A stretch of DNA of 64,000 nt. Origin: Hypomesus transpacificus (lineage: Eukaryota > Chordata > Actinopteri > Osmeriformes > Osmeridae). The translations under genes were made by a program, and so were the position numbers. Within the stretch, counting starts at the first letter, position 1, and the number at the start of each line of letters is the position of its first letter. The notes under the pieces are model-generated. The model saw nothing but the letters and a program-made list of their open reading frames with translations, ran no database searches and was not told the DNA's origin. This document shows, in pieces, positions 1 through 10,224 of the stretch. The stretch is from positions 1,052,818-1,116,817 of the forward strand of contig NC_061067.1 of the NCBI RefSeq assembly GCF_021917145.1, in the 5' to 3' direction.

Positions 1-221
1 GAGGGGGAGCTGGCTGGGGGGGAGGGAGTCTGCTGGTGAGAATGTCCCCATGGTTGTGTTTTCCAGTGGCCCCCCGCCACTGCTAGCCCACCCCGTGGGG
101 TCAGGGGTTGACCAGCTGGGGGTGACTGGTGGCTCGTCACTCATTGTGCCTCCCGTCTGAAAATAAATGTCAATGTAATGTTGTGATAAGGTACAAATTC
201 ATGGACATTTCTGACTTCATG

Positions 222-311
222 TGGTTCAGGGGCAGTTCTATGGGCGCATGTGAAGCCCTCTGTGACATGCTTGCGTGTAAAAAGGGCTATACAAATATAT
301 TTGATTTGATT
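222..311 (+). repeat. 3' tail of an interspersed retroelement (SINE/LINE tail type)
   Basis: The block reads as a tail with a GTAAAAAGGGCTATACAAAT core followed by TTTGATTTGATT. Nearly the same block recurs at about 43451-43553 with a longer TTTGA-type tail. Two copies far apart plus a simple-repeat 3' end indicate a retroposed element fragment; only the tail is recognisable. Confidence 0.65.
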
Positions 312-1500
312 CTGTTTTTAAAACATTCCCTCCTTTGCCTTTCTCCAGAGATTCAAACTATTGGGGTAATCTCCGTTTAGTTTTTTTTTTGTCTTCTAGA
401 GGTTTAAGTTTGGGAAACTAACACTTACCCTAACCCTGCACTGTTTTGGAAGTTACAAACTGATTTACACCTAACTGCTCCCATTGTCTGGCATGACACT
501 CAACACAATGAGAGGTCAGCACAGTTTAAAACAAAAGGAGCAAGGTCTGAACTATGTTTATCAAAGCCTGTGGAAAAGCAAGAGGAGAAACAACCGAAAC
601 TACAGCTCTGCACTCACACGTTTCCAAGAGAAATAACACGCATCATGTCCTCAGCCTAAGAACAGACTTTATTCAAAATATTCAGAGGCCGCCATCTGTG
701 GCTACCCACATTCAATCGTATTTCAACTGGTGCCTCACGCTTGAGGCCTCAAAAACTGACTCATATGAACAGTAGGGTGTTGAAACAACATCCTCCGTGT
801 ATGTTAATGTCCTCATTTTAAAATACATTGTGATTTTTTTTCTCTTACCAAAACCTAAAGCCTTGACTCAAATGTACCATACTGAGAGAAAACCCCCTAT
901 AGCCTTCTTGTGATTATTTGATGAATGCAGGTGTTGTGGCATAAAGCCACAGATTGCATGAGGATGGATATTAATAACATCCTGCCGGTACCGGCCGGTA
1001 ACATTTCACATCTTCAATGCGCGACTGCTGTTTCTGCTGTATCTGCTTGTTGACTATAGAATACAATAAACAGCTATTATTGGTTCTATGGTTAATTCCT
1101 GAATGTATATGTGATAGCCTATAAGAAAATTATATCACAAGAACAATCATTAAGATGCCAAAAAATCAAAAGAAGTACTTAAAAAAAAAAAGCTTTCTTT
1201 CAGCCCAGTCCATATTCACATTCAGCCAACGTCACACTCAAAGATGCTTTTGCCTACCTTAAAACTGAGGTAAGACGCCCGTCTAAATGGAATGACAACC
1301 CTGTGTTATCATGTTTTTCTTAGTTTATGACGGCGGCAGGTGCGGCAGCAGGTGCCAGATTCAGCACCGGGATGTTTTCTCTGAAGCGGTGATGGAACAA
1401 GAAAAGCAGAACGGTTTTTCCATTCAACAGAGCATCGCTTTGGACTGCGGCTGTGCAAGAAGAGGCAGCTAGGAGAGCAGCGGGAGGAGGTGATGAGGAG

Positions 1501-1556
1501 GGGGGGGGGGGGGGGTGGTGTGTGTGGAGGGGGGTGTGGTGGTGGTGTGTGTGTGT

Positions 1557-1592
<36 letters not shown>
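1501..1592 (+). repeat. G-rich tract with two long G homopolymers
   Basis: A 15-base G-run (1501-1515), a G/T-rich spacer and a 35-base G-run (1558-1592) follow one another. The tract could form G-quadruplexes, and homopolymer length is likely to be unreliable in the assembly. The poly-proline and poly-glycine frames across it are artefacts of composition. Confidence 0.85.
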
Positions 1593-1593
<1 letters not shown>

Positions 1594-2319
1594 GTGCTGG
1601 AGTCCTTAACGGGCCAGACTTGGAGACGGGCTGTATTGAACAAAAACCCGTCTCGGAGGACAACAGCTCAATTCTCAACTCTCTGCATGCTTCTCAAGGG
1701 CGCAGACATTAGCCTATAGATGCACTGCGCTTGTGTGATATTGGGTACAGGTGCAAATCAATAAGCAAATATGAACTTGACCACACGTTATTCGCACTAT
1801 ATGGAGTCAGTGCTTTAGTTTTGTATTTCAGTTGTGTATTAAAACCGCCGTTGTAGTGATGCTGTTAGTTTTCCCGTATTTTTTCATCCTTGTCCCTTGA
1901 GACGCTCAGCTATTCTAGTTCAGTCTGTTCTATTAACAGTTACCATGATTTGTGTCACCCACATCCACCCCCTTCCACATCCCTCTTCTGTCCATAATCT
2001 TCAGTATACCCATATATGTTTTTCAATGTACCAAAATGCTTTTACTTGCATGGCACGTTAATGAAATTAAACTGCTGAATGTTACACACGCTGACTTAAA
2101 ATCAGTTGCCCATAGATGACAAAAACAAACGAAAAGCATTAAGTTTGATTGTTTCAGTACCGGCTTTAAAGAAGCATTATGTCTGAGTCTAAATATAATT
2201 TAAAAATCACAACGCAGTAAGGTGTCATTTCTGATTAACACCACTGCGGGGCAATGTTGAGCTTGTATGAGTCATCGTCAGAACCCATAAGCGTGTACGA
2301 GCACAAATGATAAGGGCCG

Positions 2320-2452
2320 GGTTTCCCAGATTCGTTAAGAAGCTCTTAACGCTAAGAGCTTCTTAAGAACGTTCTAAGAGCGTTCTAGGGCGTTCTTAGA
2401 ACGCTCCAAGGAAGCTCTGAGCGTTAAGATCTTCTTAACAAGTCTGGGAAAC
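2320..2452. mobile_element. Fold-back (palindromic) MITE-like element
   Basis: The left end GGGTTTCCCAGATTCGTTAA is the near-perfect reverse complement of the right end, which reads TTAACAAGTCTGGGAAACCC. The interior is itself a series of AAGAGCTTCTTAAG-type inverted segments, so the whole roughly 133 bp can fold into one long hairpin. Short, non-coding and with long terminal inverted repeats, it looks like a non-autonomous DNA transposon. I cannot assign the family. Confidence 0.7.
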
Positions 2453-2563
2453 CCAGACAAGGACAATACTATTTTATGTTTCCTTGTGAATCATCAGACT
2501 GTACGTTTACGGTCTGACGACAACAAAAGACCAAATACAATGTGTTATATGCATCTGTTTATA

Positions 2564-2569
2564 TTTATT
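2564..2569 (-). other. Candidate usp12 poly(A) signal
   Basis: The minus strand reads AATAAA about 0.9 kb downstream of the usp12 stop codon. This would give a 3' UTR of roughly 2.55-3.46 kb, which contains a C/T-rich simple repeat (2810-2960). A second AATAAA near 3417-3422 lies very close to the stop codon and seems less likely to be the main site. Confidence 0.4.
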
Positions 2570-2805
2570 TTTCTTTAAAACAGAAAAGGATTTCACAATA
2601 GGCTGTTTCGAGCAAACCCTCACATTAAACTTGCCAACATCTACAAAACGGTATCAAAAGTGCACCATAGTGTCAATACGTCTTCTCATCAGGTTCCAAC
2701 ATTTTCCTATGATAATATCTTTTTCTTTCAATATTTATACAAATACCATTCTGTACACTGTAGAAATACACATCCTGCAATATTCTATACTCCACACACA
2801 GGCTC

Positions 2806-2960
2806 CCCCTCTCCTCCCCCCTCTCCTCCCCCCTCTCCACCCCACCCTCTCCACCCCCCCCTCTCCTCCACCCTCTCCACCCCACCCTCCACCCCCCCTC
2901 TCCTCCCCACCCTCTCCACCCCACCCTCCCCCCTCTCCACCCCCCTCTCTCTCTCCAGTC
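2806..2960 (+). repeat. C/T-rich low-complexity minisatellite
   Basis: The tract is made of repeated CCCCCTCTCC and CCACCC words and falls in the inferred usp12 3' UTR (antisense G/A-rich). The proline/serine-rich open frames across it are composition artefacts. Confidence 0.8.
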
Positions 2961-3464
2961 CACTGGTCTGAGCCCCAGGCAGCATTGCAGAGTTACAGTG
3001 TGTGGGAGAGCAGACACCTGGCCAATAGTACAACATATGAATCGTTAAATACCCCCCCTAGCGCCCCTCCCCTCCCCCCCATGCTAAAACCAGAGCATCA
3101 TTCACCACAGCCTCTGTACAACCCTCTTTGTATACGTCTTTAAACTCTTGACGACACCTTGAAGCTGTCAACTCAACCTTGACACCACTGCAGCCCATCT
3201 CCGGCCAGGGTGATGGACGCGGGAGGGGTTAGGGGCGGGGGCAGGCAGTCGGGCGGGCGGGGTGGGTGGTGTAGGGGTGCAGGTTTGGTCTGAGGCTGGG
3301 CTGCAGGGTCTGTTTCTGATGCACAGGTCTGAATAACACCTGTGCAGGTATGACACCATAAGGGCTGCAAGGACCCCTCCACCTCCCGCTGCGGGTACAA
3401 AGCTTTTTTTAATATTTTTATTTTTTCGTCTCCTGCTGCCCAACGGAGGCTCTCTCCTCCAGGT

Positions 3465-6400
3465 TCAGTCTCTGGATTGGTAGAAGAGGATGTATCCAGA
3501 CTCTGAGTTCTTGGAGATCTCAGAGGTCAGTCCGTAGAACTCCTCTATGGCTTGAGCATCGATTTTCTACCAAGGGAGAAAGGTGACACCGCTCAGCAGG
3601 GGTCAGACGCATGGACATCGTACAATCCTCTCATCATCCCTGTCTCTCTCTCTCTCTCTCTCTCTCCCTCATCCTCTCATCATCCCTGTCTCTCTCTCTC
3701 TCTCCCTCATCCTCTCATCATCCCTCTCTCTCTCTCTCCCTCATCCTCTCATCATCCCTGTCTCTCTCTCTTTCTCTCTCCCTCATCCTCTCATCATCCC
3801 TGTCTCTCTCTCTCTCTCCCTCATCCTCTCATCATCCCTGTCTCTCTCTCTCTCTCCCTCATCCTCTCATCATCCCTGTCTCTCTCTCTCTCTCCCTCAT
3901 CCTCTCATCATCCCTGTCTCTCTCTCTCTCTCCCTCATCCTCTCATCATCCATCGTACAAGGTTGTACAGAAGAGGTAGAGGAACAAACACTGGTGCACA
4001 CAGTACATATATACTAACATCAGACACTTCTCCATCGTTTACCGTTCACGACAGACACAAATGTAAGCCTTCAGAGATCTGGTGCTGGCGAGAATTCCTA
4101 GCCAGTCATTTTTTCACTTTACACTGAACTAACAAAACATGTTATAGACTTAAGATATAATTTTATTTTTTGTTTAATTTAGGAATAGAACATTAGGGAA
4201 ACTGATTAACAGTAACTCACCTCTACGATGTCATCGTCAAACAGCAGCCAGAAGTCGTGACTCTTTACAATGGCGATGTAATGCCCTCGGTTTGGACCGC
4301 TGCAGAGAGAGAGAGCGTCACTCAGTAATCAGAATACTCCAAAGTCTGTGGGCAACCTGAACTACTTGACATTGAAATGTCATTCATTTGGATGAGAAAG
4401 AGTAAAAAGACAGACAGTCTATTTGTGGTCATCTCTATATGGAGGCGAGTTAGACACCACATTGCATTCACCTTCAGTGTCCTGCAATATCAGTGACAGC
4501 ACAAAGGAAAAGAGACTCCTAAACTAAATCTGCCCATACCTTTTCAAATCATCAAACAACGACAATAACCGAAACCACGACAACCGTTAAATAAATAAAT
4601 AAAGCTTCAGATATGTGGACAAGCCACAGTGTAAAAACAGCAATCCACCCACCTCCCACAGTGCACCACGACTGCGACAAGGTCGTACAGCCTCTCTGGA
4701 TTGGTGGCGTCTCCGGAGGTGTTGAAGAGGCGGAGCTCTAGCGGGAAGACGACACGATAGGACAGTTTGGTGTAGCGCTGCAGCTGCTCCATGTACTTGA
4801 AGCGCTTGAGATGCAGGGCCAGGATCATAGGCAGCTTCTTCACTCTCATCCTAGCAGGGGACCGGGAGGACATTTTACATTTAGTCATTTAGCAGACGCT
4901 CTATTTCAGAGCGCCTTACAGTAAGTACAGGAACATTCCCCACGGAGGCAAGTAGGGTGAAGTGCCTTGGCCAGGGACGCAATGTCATTTGGCACGGCCG
5001 GAAATCGAACCGGCAACCTTCTGATTGGTAACCCGATTCCCTAACCGCTCAGCCATCTGGGTTAGAGTGGCTTTGACCGGCACAAGACATGGACAGTCTA
5101 CCCAGACGCCTGGTGTCAACTGACCTTTTGTGAGCCTCCTGTTTGCTTCTACATTCTTCACAGTAGTACTTATACTCACTGCACAGGGTCTCCGTATTAC
5201 TGAACCCTCTACAGACAGGAACACAGAGAGAGATCATTAGTTTTATGTTGAGCTCTGTGAGGATATTAGTATGCAGTGAGGGTGTTGGAGGGGTGACATC
5301 CTGACATGGTGTTTTTCTTGTTACCTAAGGCAGTGTGTGATGGAGGTGTTCTGTTCCACATCCACTGACAGGTCCAGAAAGTCCTCGTCTTTGCTGCTAA
5401 TCTGACAGGGTGGCAAGAACAAGGGTACATCAGGGAAATTCCAAAATAGACACGGTGCCATTAAAAAAAAAAACAAAACAACACTTCCAGTAACTATAAA
5501 TGGATGTAGCGGATGGAAACAGACGGGGGGGTGTGGCTTACTGTTTCGCAAGTCAGGCAACGCGTCTCATTGGTCAGCGTGCCTTGGAAGATCTCGTGGA
5601 CCCAGGTCGGGGCGGGCGCGGCGTTGCTGTTGTTGTTCTGGGAGTCCAGCGTCCCGTTGGCAAGGCGACCGTTCTGCTTATCCTGCTTCCTCTCCTCCTG
5701 CAGCAGGTCAGCGATGGTGTTCAGCAGGTAATTCAGGAACTCATGGGCATCCTGCTGCATGTAGTTATCAAACAGCTCTGCAGGGGAGGAGGGGGGGGGG
5801 GGGGGACAGACAAGGGCGAGGTGAGGAAGCGAGAATTATTTGGAGACGTCAAGTTTATTTTAGTCTCTCACATCCTCTTACTTGGTAGTCTTGCTTCCTC
5901 CTTTCTGAAACCTGCGCATCAGAAACCTCAGATATTCCCCTCATCCATTCTTGACCCTTTACCCACAACATAAACCAACCTCCCTTTTCCCCCCCTCTCA
6001 CCGTTCTCTTTGCGTAGTCGTGTAATGAACTTCTTTGGAGGGATAACTCCCACCTTCCTCTTCTGGTTTGCAATGCTGTGAAACAGGTCAGCCAGGCAGG
6101 AGAGCAGGTTTTCCTTACGCCGCGGTTGGCTGCGGTAAGCCAGGATCTTCTCCCGGAACGGACGGCAGAAGTAGAGGGCTTGGAGCACTGAGTTACAGTA
6201 ACAGGTGTTTCCAAACTAGATGGGGGCAAAACACACGCATGTAAACACGGAATCGAGCAAGAGTCGGAATGAGGTGGATTATTGCTGTGTATATTATTAA
6301 CAAGTGATTTTTTTTTTGTAGTGTGAACTATAATCATACACTTTACTATTTTAATGCCATGTTTGCTTACATTGACCAATCCGAAGTAGTGCTCATTGAC

Positions 6401-7660
6401 TGGAAACTGCTCTGAGCCAATCTCTTTCTCCAGAGCGGAGGCATTGGCGCCCTGGAATACAAGTAGTAATAAATTATTCCAACACATGATTCAACCACAC
6501 CAAGGTTTGTCCTTCCCAACTATTATATTGTGACTTTTCTGCATCTGCTAAATTAAGAGATTTTAGTTTCCACACCCGTAGTGTACTATAATCTAAATCG
6601 GGCCTACTGCCCTGCCTCTTACTACCGGTAGGGAAGTTTATTCCACCTTCACACATCAACAAAAGAAGCAAAGTCAAAACTACTTAGAAATACCGAACTC
6701 TTGAGTGGGACATCGCGATTAGCCCAATTACCCTAACCCAAACCCTGGCAGGAAGGACTCGATAATCTACCTGCCAAGAGAGTTGCGCAGCTGGTCACGT
6801 ACATTAAATAGTAATTTTCTGCTTGTGAAAGGGTTGTGAATTCTATAAATAGCCAGCGCTTACGAGGTATTTAAGGTGGCTTGATTAATTGCAGAAATCG
6901 AACACGTAATAACCAAATCACAGAAGCTAGGAACTGTGACCGAAAAGCCAGATAGCTTAGCTAGCTTTGTGGTTTAAAGCTAACTTAGTCATCGTGATCT
7001 TGGCAAGCCAGCTACTGTTGATCGTTTACCTGGAGAGAGGGGGATAGTGATACATTTGTTAAAAAATGTTTCACCTTCTTCCGTGAAGCCTGACACACGC
7101 CACAAGCAGAGGGTTGGGGTGAACTGAGTCTCTCAAATCGAAGTACAACTCATTAAAAACATTGTTTATCTAGCTAGCTAGCTAAGTACTAGCCATCTAC
7201 AAGCGGGGGCAGACGCAATTCTGCCAGGTGCAGAAAAGCCGCAGCAGAGCAATGCGGTGCGGTCAATGGGTCAATGCAGAATGAAGAGGAGCATAAGCAT
7301 TAACGCTGTAACTTGTCAAGTTCACAAATTAATCGCTGGTCATAGTACGCCTAATATAGCACCAGGTTTGCATTTTTTTTTAAACGGGCCTAGTATGACA
7401 ACTGCAAACGTTTGCTTAGAGCGTGAGGCGAAAAACAAGAGTGTCATCAGAGTGGGCGCGAGCAAGGGAAAACTGACTGCCTTGCTTGGCTAGCAACGTG
7501 GAGCACGATTTTGACAACGTTCTATGTCACCCAGGCTAATAATAATACATCAGCGAGTGTCTTATAACCCTATGGTCAGTTTACAATTTGTAAGAAAATG
7601 TCATCTACTCACCATGGTACAAAAAGAGGCAAATTTGGAAACTGTCATTAGGATTTCCAT
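3465..7660 (-). CDS. usp12: USP12 ubiquitin carboxyl-terminal hydrolase, nine coding exons, complete
   Basis: This is a cysteine deubiquitinase; the family is known to act in a complex with WDR48/UAF1 and WDR20. Coding exons in transcript order are 7660-7613, 6451-6371, 6215-6002, 5777-5542, 5401-5325, 5208-5125, 4850-4653, 4299-4221 and 3566-3465. They sum to 1119 nt (372 aa against 370 in human) with every phase matching. The first exon encodes [16 protein letters not shown], almost identical to human, which fixes the start. The Cys box GNTCYCNS puts the catalytic Cys at residue 48. RCLTCET and YYCEECRSK supply zinc-binding CxxC pairs, and [14 protein letters not shown] is the His box. A SINE (4873-5060) and a CT-rich minisatellite (3626-3950) lie in introns. 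The 5' end faces rpl21, suggesting a shared promoter region. Confidence 0.97.
3616..3960 (+). repeat. Minisatellite of about 40-bp CT/CATC units in the last usp12 intron
   Basis: About eight tandem units combine CCTCATCCTCTCATCATCCC with a TCTCTC run of varying length. The array is bounded on both sides by the same 10-mer, CATCGTACAA (3616-3625 and 3951-3960). Confidence 0.9.
4873..5060 (-). mobile_element. tRNA-headed SINE, copy 1 (usp12 intron)
   Basis: Read on the minus strand it starts with a tRNA-like head: an A-box-like GGCTGAGCGGTTAGGGAATC and a B-box-like GGTTCGATTTCCGG. A conserved body (GGCACTTCACCCTACTTGCC) follows, and it ends at GCGTCTGCTAAATGACTAAA. It shares this layout with the copies near 15.1, 17.8, 23.3, 40.0 and 53.4 kb. 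Confidence 0.85.
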
Positions 7661-8764
7661 TCGCCCAGCGCCATCTTCCACCCAATCACCGCGCAGAAAC
7701 GAGGAGGACTCCCTCGTGAGTGCACTGCTGGATTTGGCAATAGAAGCTCCCCTTGGTCTTAGCGCCGTGCAAGAAGAGCTTTATTCAACTCCAATGTGTG
7801 TTCCCTCGTACAAACTACATAATCCTAGGAACAAAATGTAATGTTTGGGATAGTCCACGTTATATTACAAAGAAATGGCTGTGACACAGAACTACATACG
7901 TAGTTACCGGCTACAAAACAAATAGTCCCTCCGCCCTGTCACTTTGATTATTAATGCCAGCACTAGAACTTACAAGGTAGGCTAATTCTACAAGACTGAT
8001 TTGTGCAACAGCTGAGACATTCTTGAAGTCATCAACAAACCAAAAAAAAAAACTGTACAAAATCAAGCAGTTAATATCTGATTCGAGACCAGCGTATCTG
8101 GTCCCTGTTCCGTGAACTGCGCGTCATGATACAATTCGAAACAGACCTTAGATCTGTGTTTTCTATTTCAACATTTTGCTCAGGCGACCTGAACGTACTC
8201 CTAAAATGTATTTCAGAATACGACTTCCTGCCTCTCCAAACTCTCTTTCCGCCGTACCCGCCATCTTGAAAGCAAACGGGGGTAAGATGTGCTCCGCTTT
8301 TTAAAGTCATTTAGACGTTAAATTGTATTCTTATTGCACAGCAAGTTGTTGTTATAAGCGCTTTAAAATGCAATTTACATCAATGTAGCGAAACTGGTCT
8401 TCGTAGTACGTTGCAATGTCACACAATTACATGAAAATCGAGTGGGAAGAGTAGCGTGGCTTACCATGTGGGCCCAGGCAATGTAAGAAAGCCAGTACGG
8501 TAGTCAGCGATGGCTGAATAGTTAACTAGCTGGCCCAAGGCATATTCCAACTCGAAATGACCAGTTAGCAGTGACGATTCAAACAGCGAACGTTATTGTG
8601 ATATTTAGGACTGCAATCGTGTTTGCTAACGACTGGGTATTTTAAGCCGTCGTTATGCAAATAACCGACATTTTCTAATGCTTGCCTATTGTTGGTAGTC
8701 GCCTGTTTTACTAGAATCGGTAGTCTGACCCAAGTCAACATTTCTTTCTCAGTATTAAGGCATC
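7661..8764. promoter_or_regulatory. Divergent usp12/rpl21 promoter interval
   Basis: The two start codons are 1.1 kb apart on opposite strands. On the rpl21 side a non-coding first exon can be placed at about 8241-8281. It begins with the pyrimidine tract CTCTCTTTCC, typical of a 5'-TOP mRNA, and ends at a GTAAGA donor. A TTTCTTTCTCAG acceptor precedes the second exon at 8753, 12 nt before the ATG. The layout is inferred from sequence signals only. Confidence 0.6.
8241..8281 (+). promoter_or_regulatory. rpl21: rpl21 non-coding exon 1 with 5'-TOP tract
   Basis: CTCTCTTTCCGCCG (8241 on) is a terminal-oligopyrimidine-like start, followed by GCCATCTTGAAAG, common in ribosomal-protein first exons, then a GTAAGA donor at 8282. 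TOP tracts are known to put ribosomal protein mRNAs under growth (mTOR) control. The exact start site is inferred. Confidence 0.6.
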
Positions 8765-10204
8765 ATGACGAACACCAGAGGCAAGAGGAGGGGGACGAGG
8801 TACATGTTCAGCAGGCAATTCCGCAAACATGGTGAGTGTTGCATCCTAAAATACTGATCATTATATGTGATACAGGCTTGTCAAAAAAGACGGAGATTTT
8901 AACACTTATCTTTCTTCAGGCCCAATTCCGCTGTCCACGTACATGCGCATTTACAGGAAGGGTGATATTGTCGATATCAAGGTATGAGCATGTTTAAATG
9001 TCGGTTTTGAATGTTAAGTTGTTAAACCGTCCTATATAACTTAGTTTATGCCTGACCTTTGGCGTTGTCAGTTTATTTTTCTATTGCTCCTGTACAAGTC
9101 AAATGTCATCCTTGTTGACTCTGATTGTCTTAACTGCTTTTCATTTCTCCAGGGCACAGGAACGATCCAGAAAGGAATGCCTCATAAGTGTTACCACGGC
9201 AAGACAGGCAGGGTCTACAATGTAACCCAACATGCTGTGGGTATCATTGTAAACAAGCAGGTTAAGTAAGTACCATGGAACCAGGCGAGGGAAGATAAAT
9301 ATAATTTTACTCCAACATTAGGTTGACATTTAATTAAACAAGGAACTTGCCAGAGAACCCCGTCTTCACTTTGCCACCAGGGCTTTTCTGTGTCTGAAGT
9401 GGTCATTCATGTGGGGGACAAAATCCCTCCTTAGACACCCCTGTCTTACACCTGGTTAGGTGCCTGGGTTGTTCACAAGGAGACAAATTACTTAAAGCTT
9501 AGACTGCTCCACATCATCCCCCTCCAGATGTTTTGAAACGACCCCCCCTCTGTTTGGTAACCCTGACTCACCATCACTTTTCTTTCTGTGTTCAGGGGCA
9601 AAATCCTGGCCAAGAGGATCAATGTGCGCATTGAGCACGTGAAGCACTCTAAGAGCAGGGACAGCTTCCTGCAGCGCGTCAAGGAGAATGAGAAGAGGAA
9701 GATGGAGGCCAAGCAGGCGGGAACATGGGTTGAGCTGAAACGCCAGGTATGTGAACAGAGGGACTGTTTAACACACAGTACTTGTTTCAGCCTCCCAAAT
9801 ATAAAAGTTGGTTCCCTGTCCCCTGCAGTCGCACATGATTTTGAGTTGTGGAGACAGAATGGGAAGAAATTATTCAAGGGAAGAAATATTAATTTGATTA
9901 GTATTGCAGTTTAGAGACCAGATATGACACCGGTTCAACTCTTGTGGCTAGGAACGATATGTAAACAGTAGAGCTCTCAAATCAAAATGCTAATTCAATG
10001 ATCCGTGCATTCCATACTAGTGTCATAGTTTACCTTTTTCATGGAAATGCCACCGTCGTCTCCTATTGATTTGTTGAATGGATGAGCTCATGTCTTGTGT
10101 TCCTCCTCCCCCAGCCCGAGGCTCCCCGTGACGCCCACTTCGTCAGCACCAAGAACAACGAGCCCCAGCTCCTGGAGCCCATCCCCTACGAGTTCATGGC
10201 CTAG
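8765..10204 (+). CDS. rpl21: 60S ribosomal protein L21 (eL21), five coding exons, complete
   Basis: This is a structural protein of the large ribosomal subunit. Exons 8765-8831, 8920-8981, 9153-9265, 9596-9746 and 10115-10204 give 483 nt, or 160 aa, the same length as human eL21. The protein starts [19 protein letters not shown] and ends [14 protein letters not shown], both hallmark eL21 ends, and is strongly basic. All splice sites are GT-AG. The 330-nt third intron carries a candidate H/ACA snoRNA. AATAAA lies 13 nt after the stop codon (10217-10222), so the 3' UTR is very short, as is usual for ribosomal proteins. Confidence 0.98.
9348..9488 (+). ncRNA. Candidate H/ACA box snoRNA in rpl21 intron 3 (possible SNORA27 counterpart)
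   Basis: The layout is hairpin-hinge-hairpin-tail. The 5' hairpin pairs AACCCC with GGGG and CACTT with AAGTG around an internal loop. The H box is ACAAAA (9418-9423, fitting ANANNA). The 3' hairpin is closed by CTCCTT (9427-9432) pairing with AAGGAG (9477-9482). ACA follows at once (9483-9485), three bases from the predicted 3' end. Human RPL21 introns are known snoRNA hosts (SNORA27, SNORD102). Identity with SNORA27 is inferred from the host gene, not from alignment. Confidence 0.55.
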
Positions 10205-10224
10205 ATACGCTGACCAAATAAAAT

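Larger units (their letters stand above)
1..2560. other. Left flank with no recognised gene
   Basis: I see no coding exon here. The open frames are short and lie in low-complexity or repeat sequence. It holds a SINE/LINE-type 3' tail (about 222-311), very G-rich tracts (1501-1515 and 1558-1592), a short palindromic GC block near 985-1002 and a fold-back element (2320-2452). The right end probably borders the usp12 3' UTR. Confidence 0.6.

Noticed and set aside
1320-1719. Poly-Pro/His and poly-Gly open frames
   Set aside because: They come from G homopolymers and GT repeats; no splice signals or conservation clues.
3552-4127. Ser/Leu/His-Pro repeat protein of 191 aa
   Set aside because: Translation of the usp12 intronic minisatellite in three frames; it overlaps the real gene on the other strand.
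4873-5060. A tRNA gene
   Set aside because: A- and B-box-like motifs are present, but the cloverleaf does not close and the same block recurs six times with a common body; it is a SINE head.
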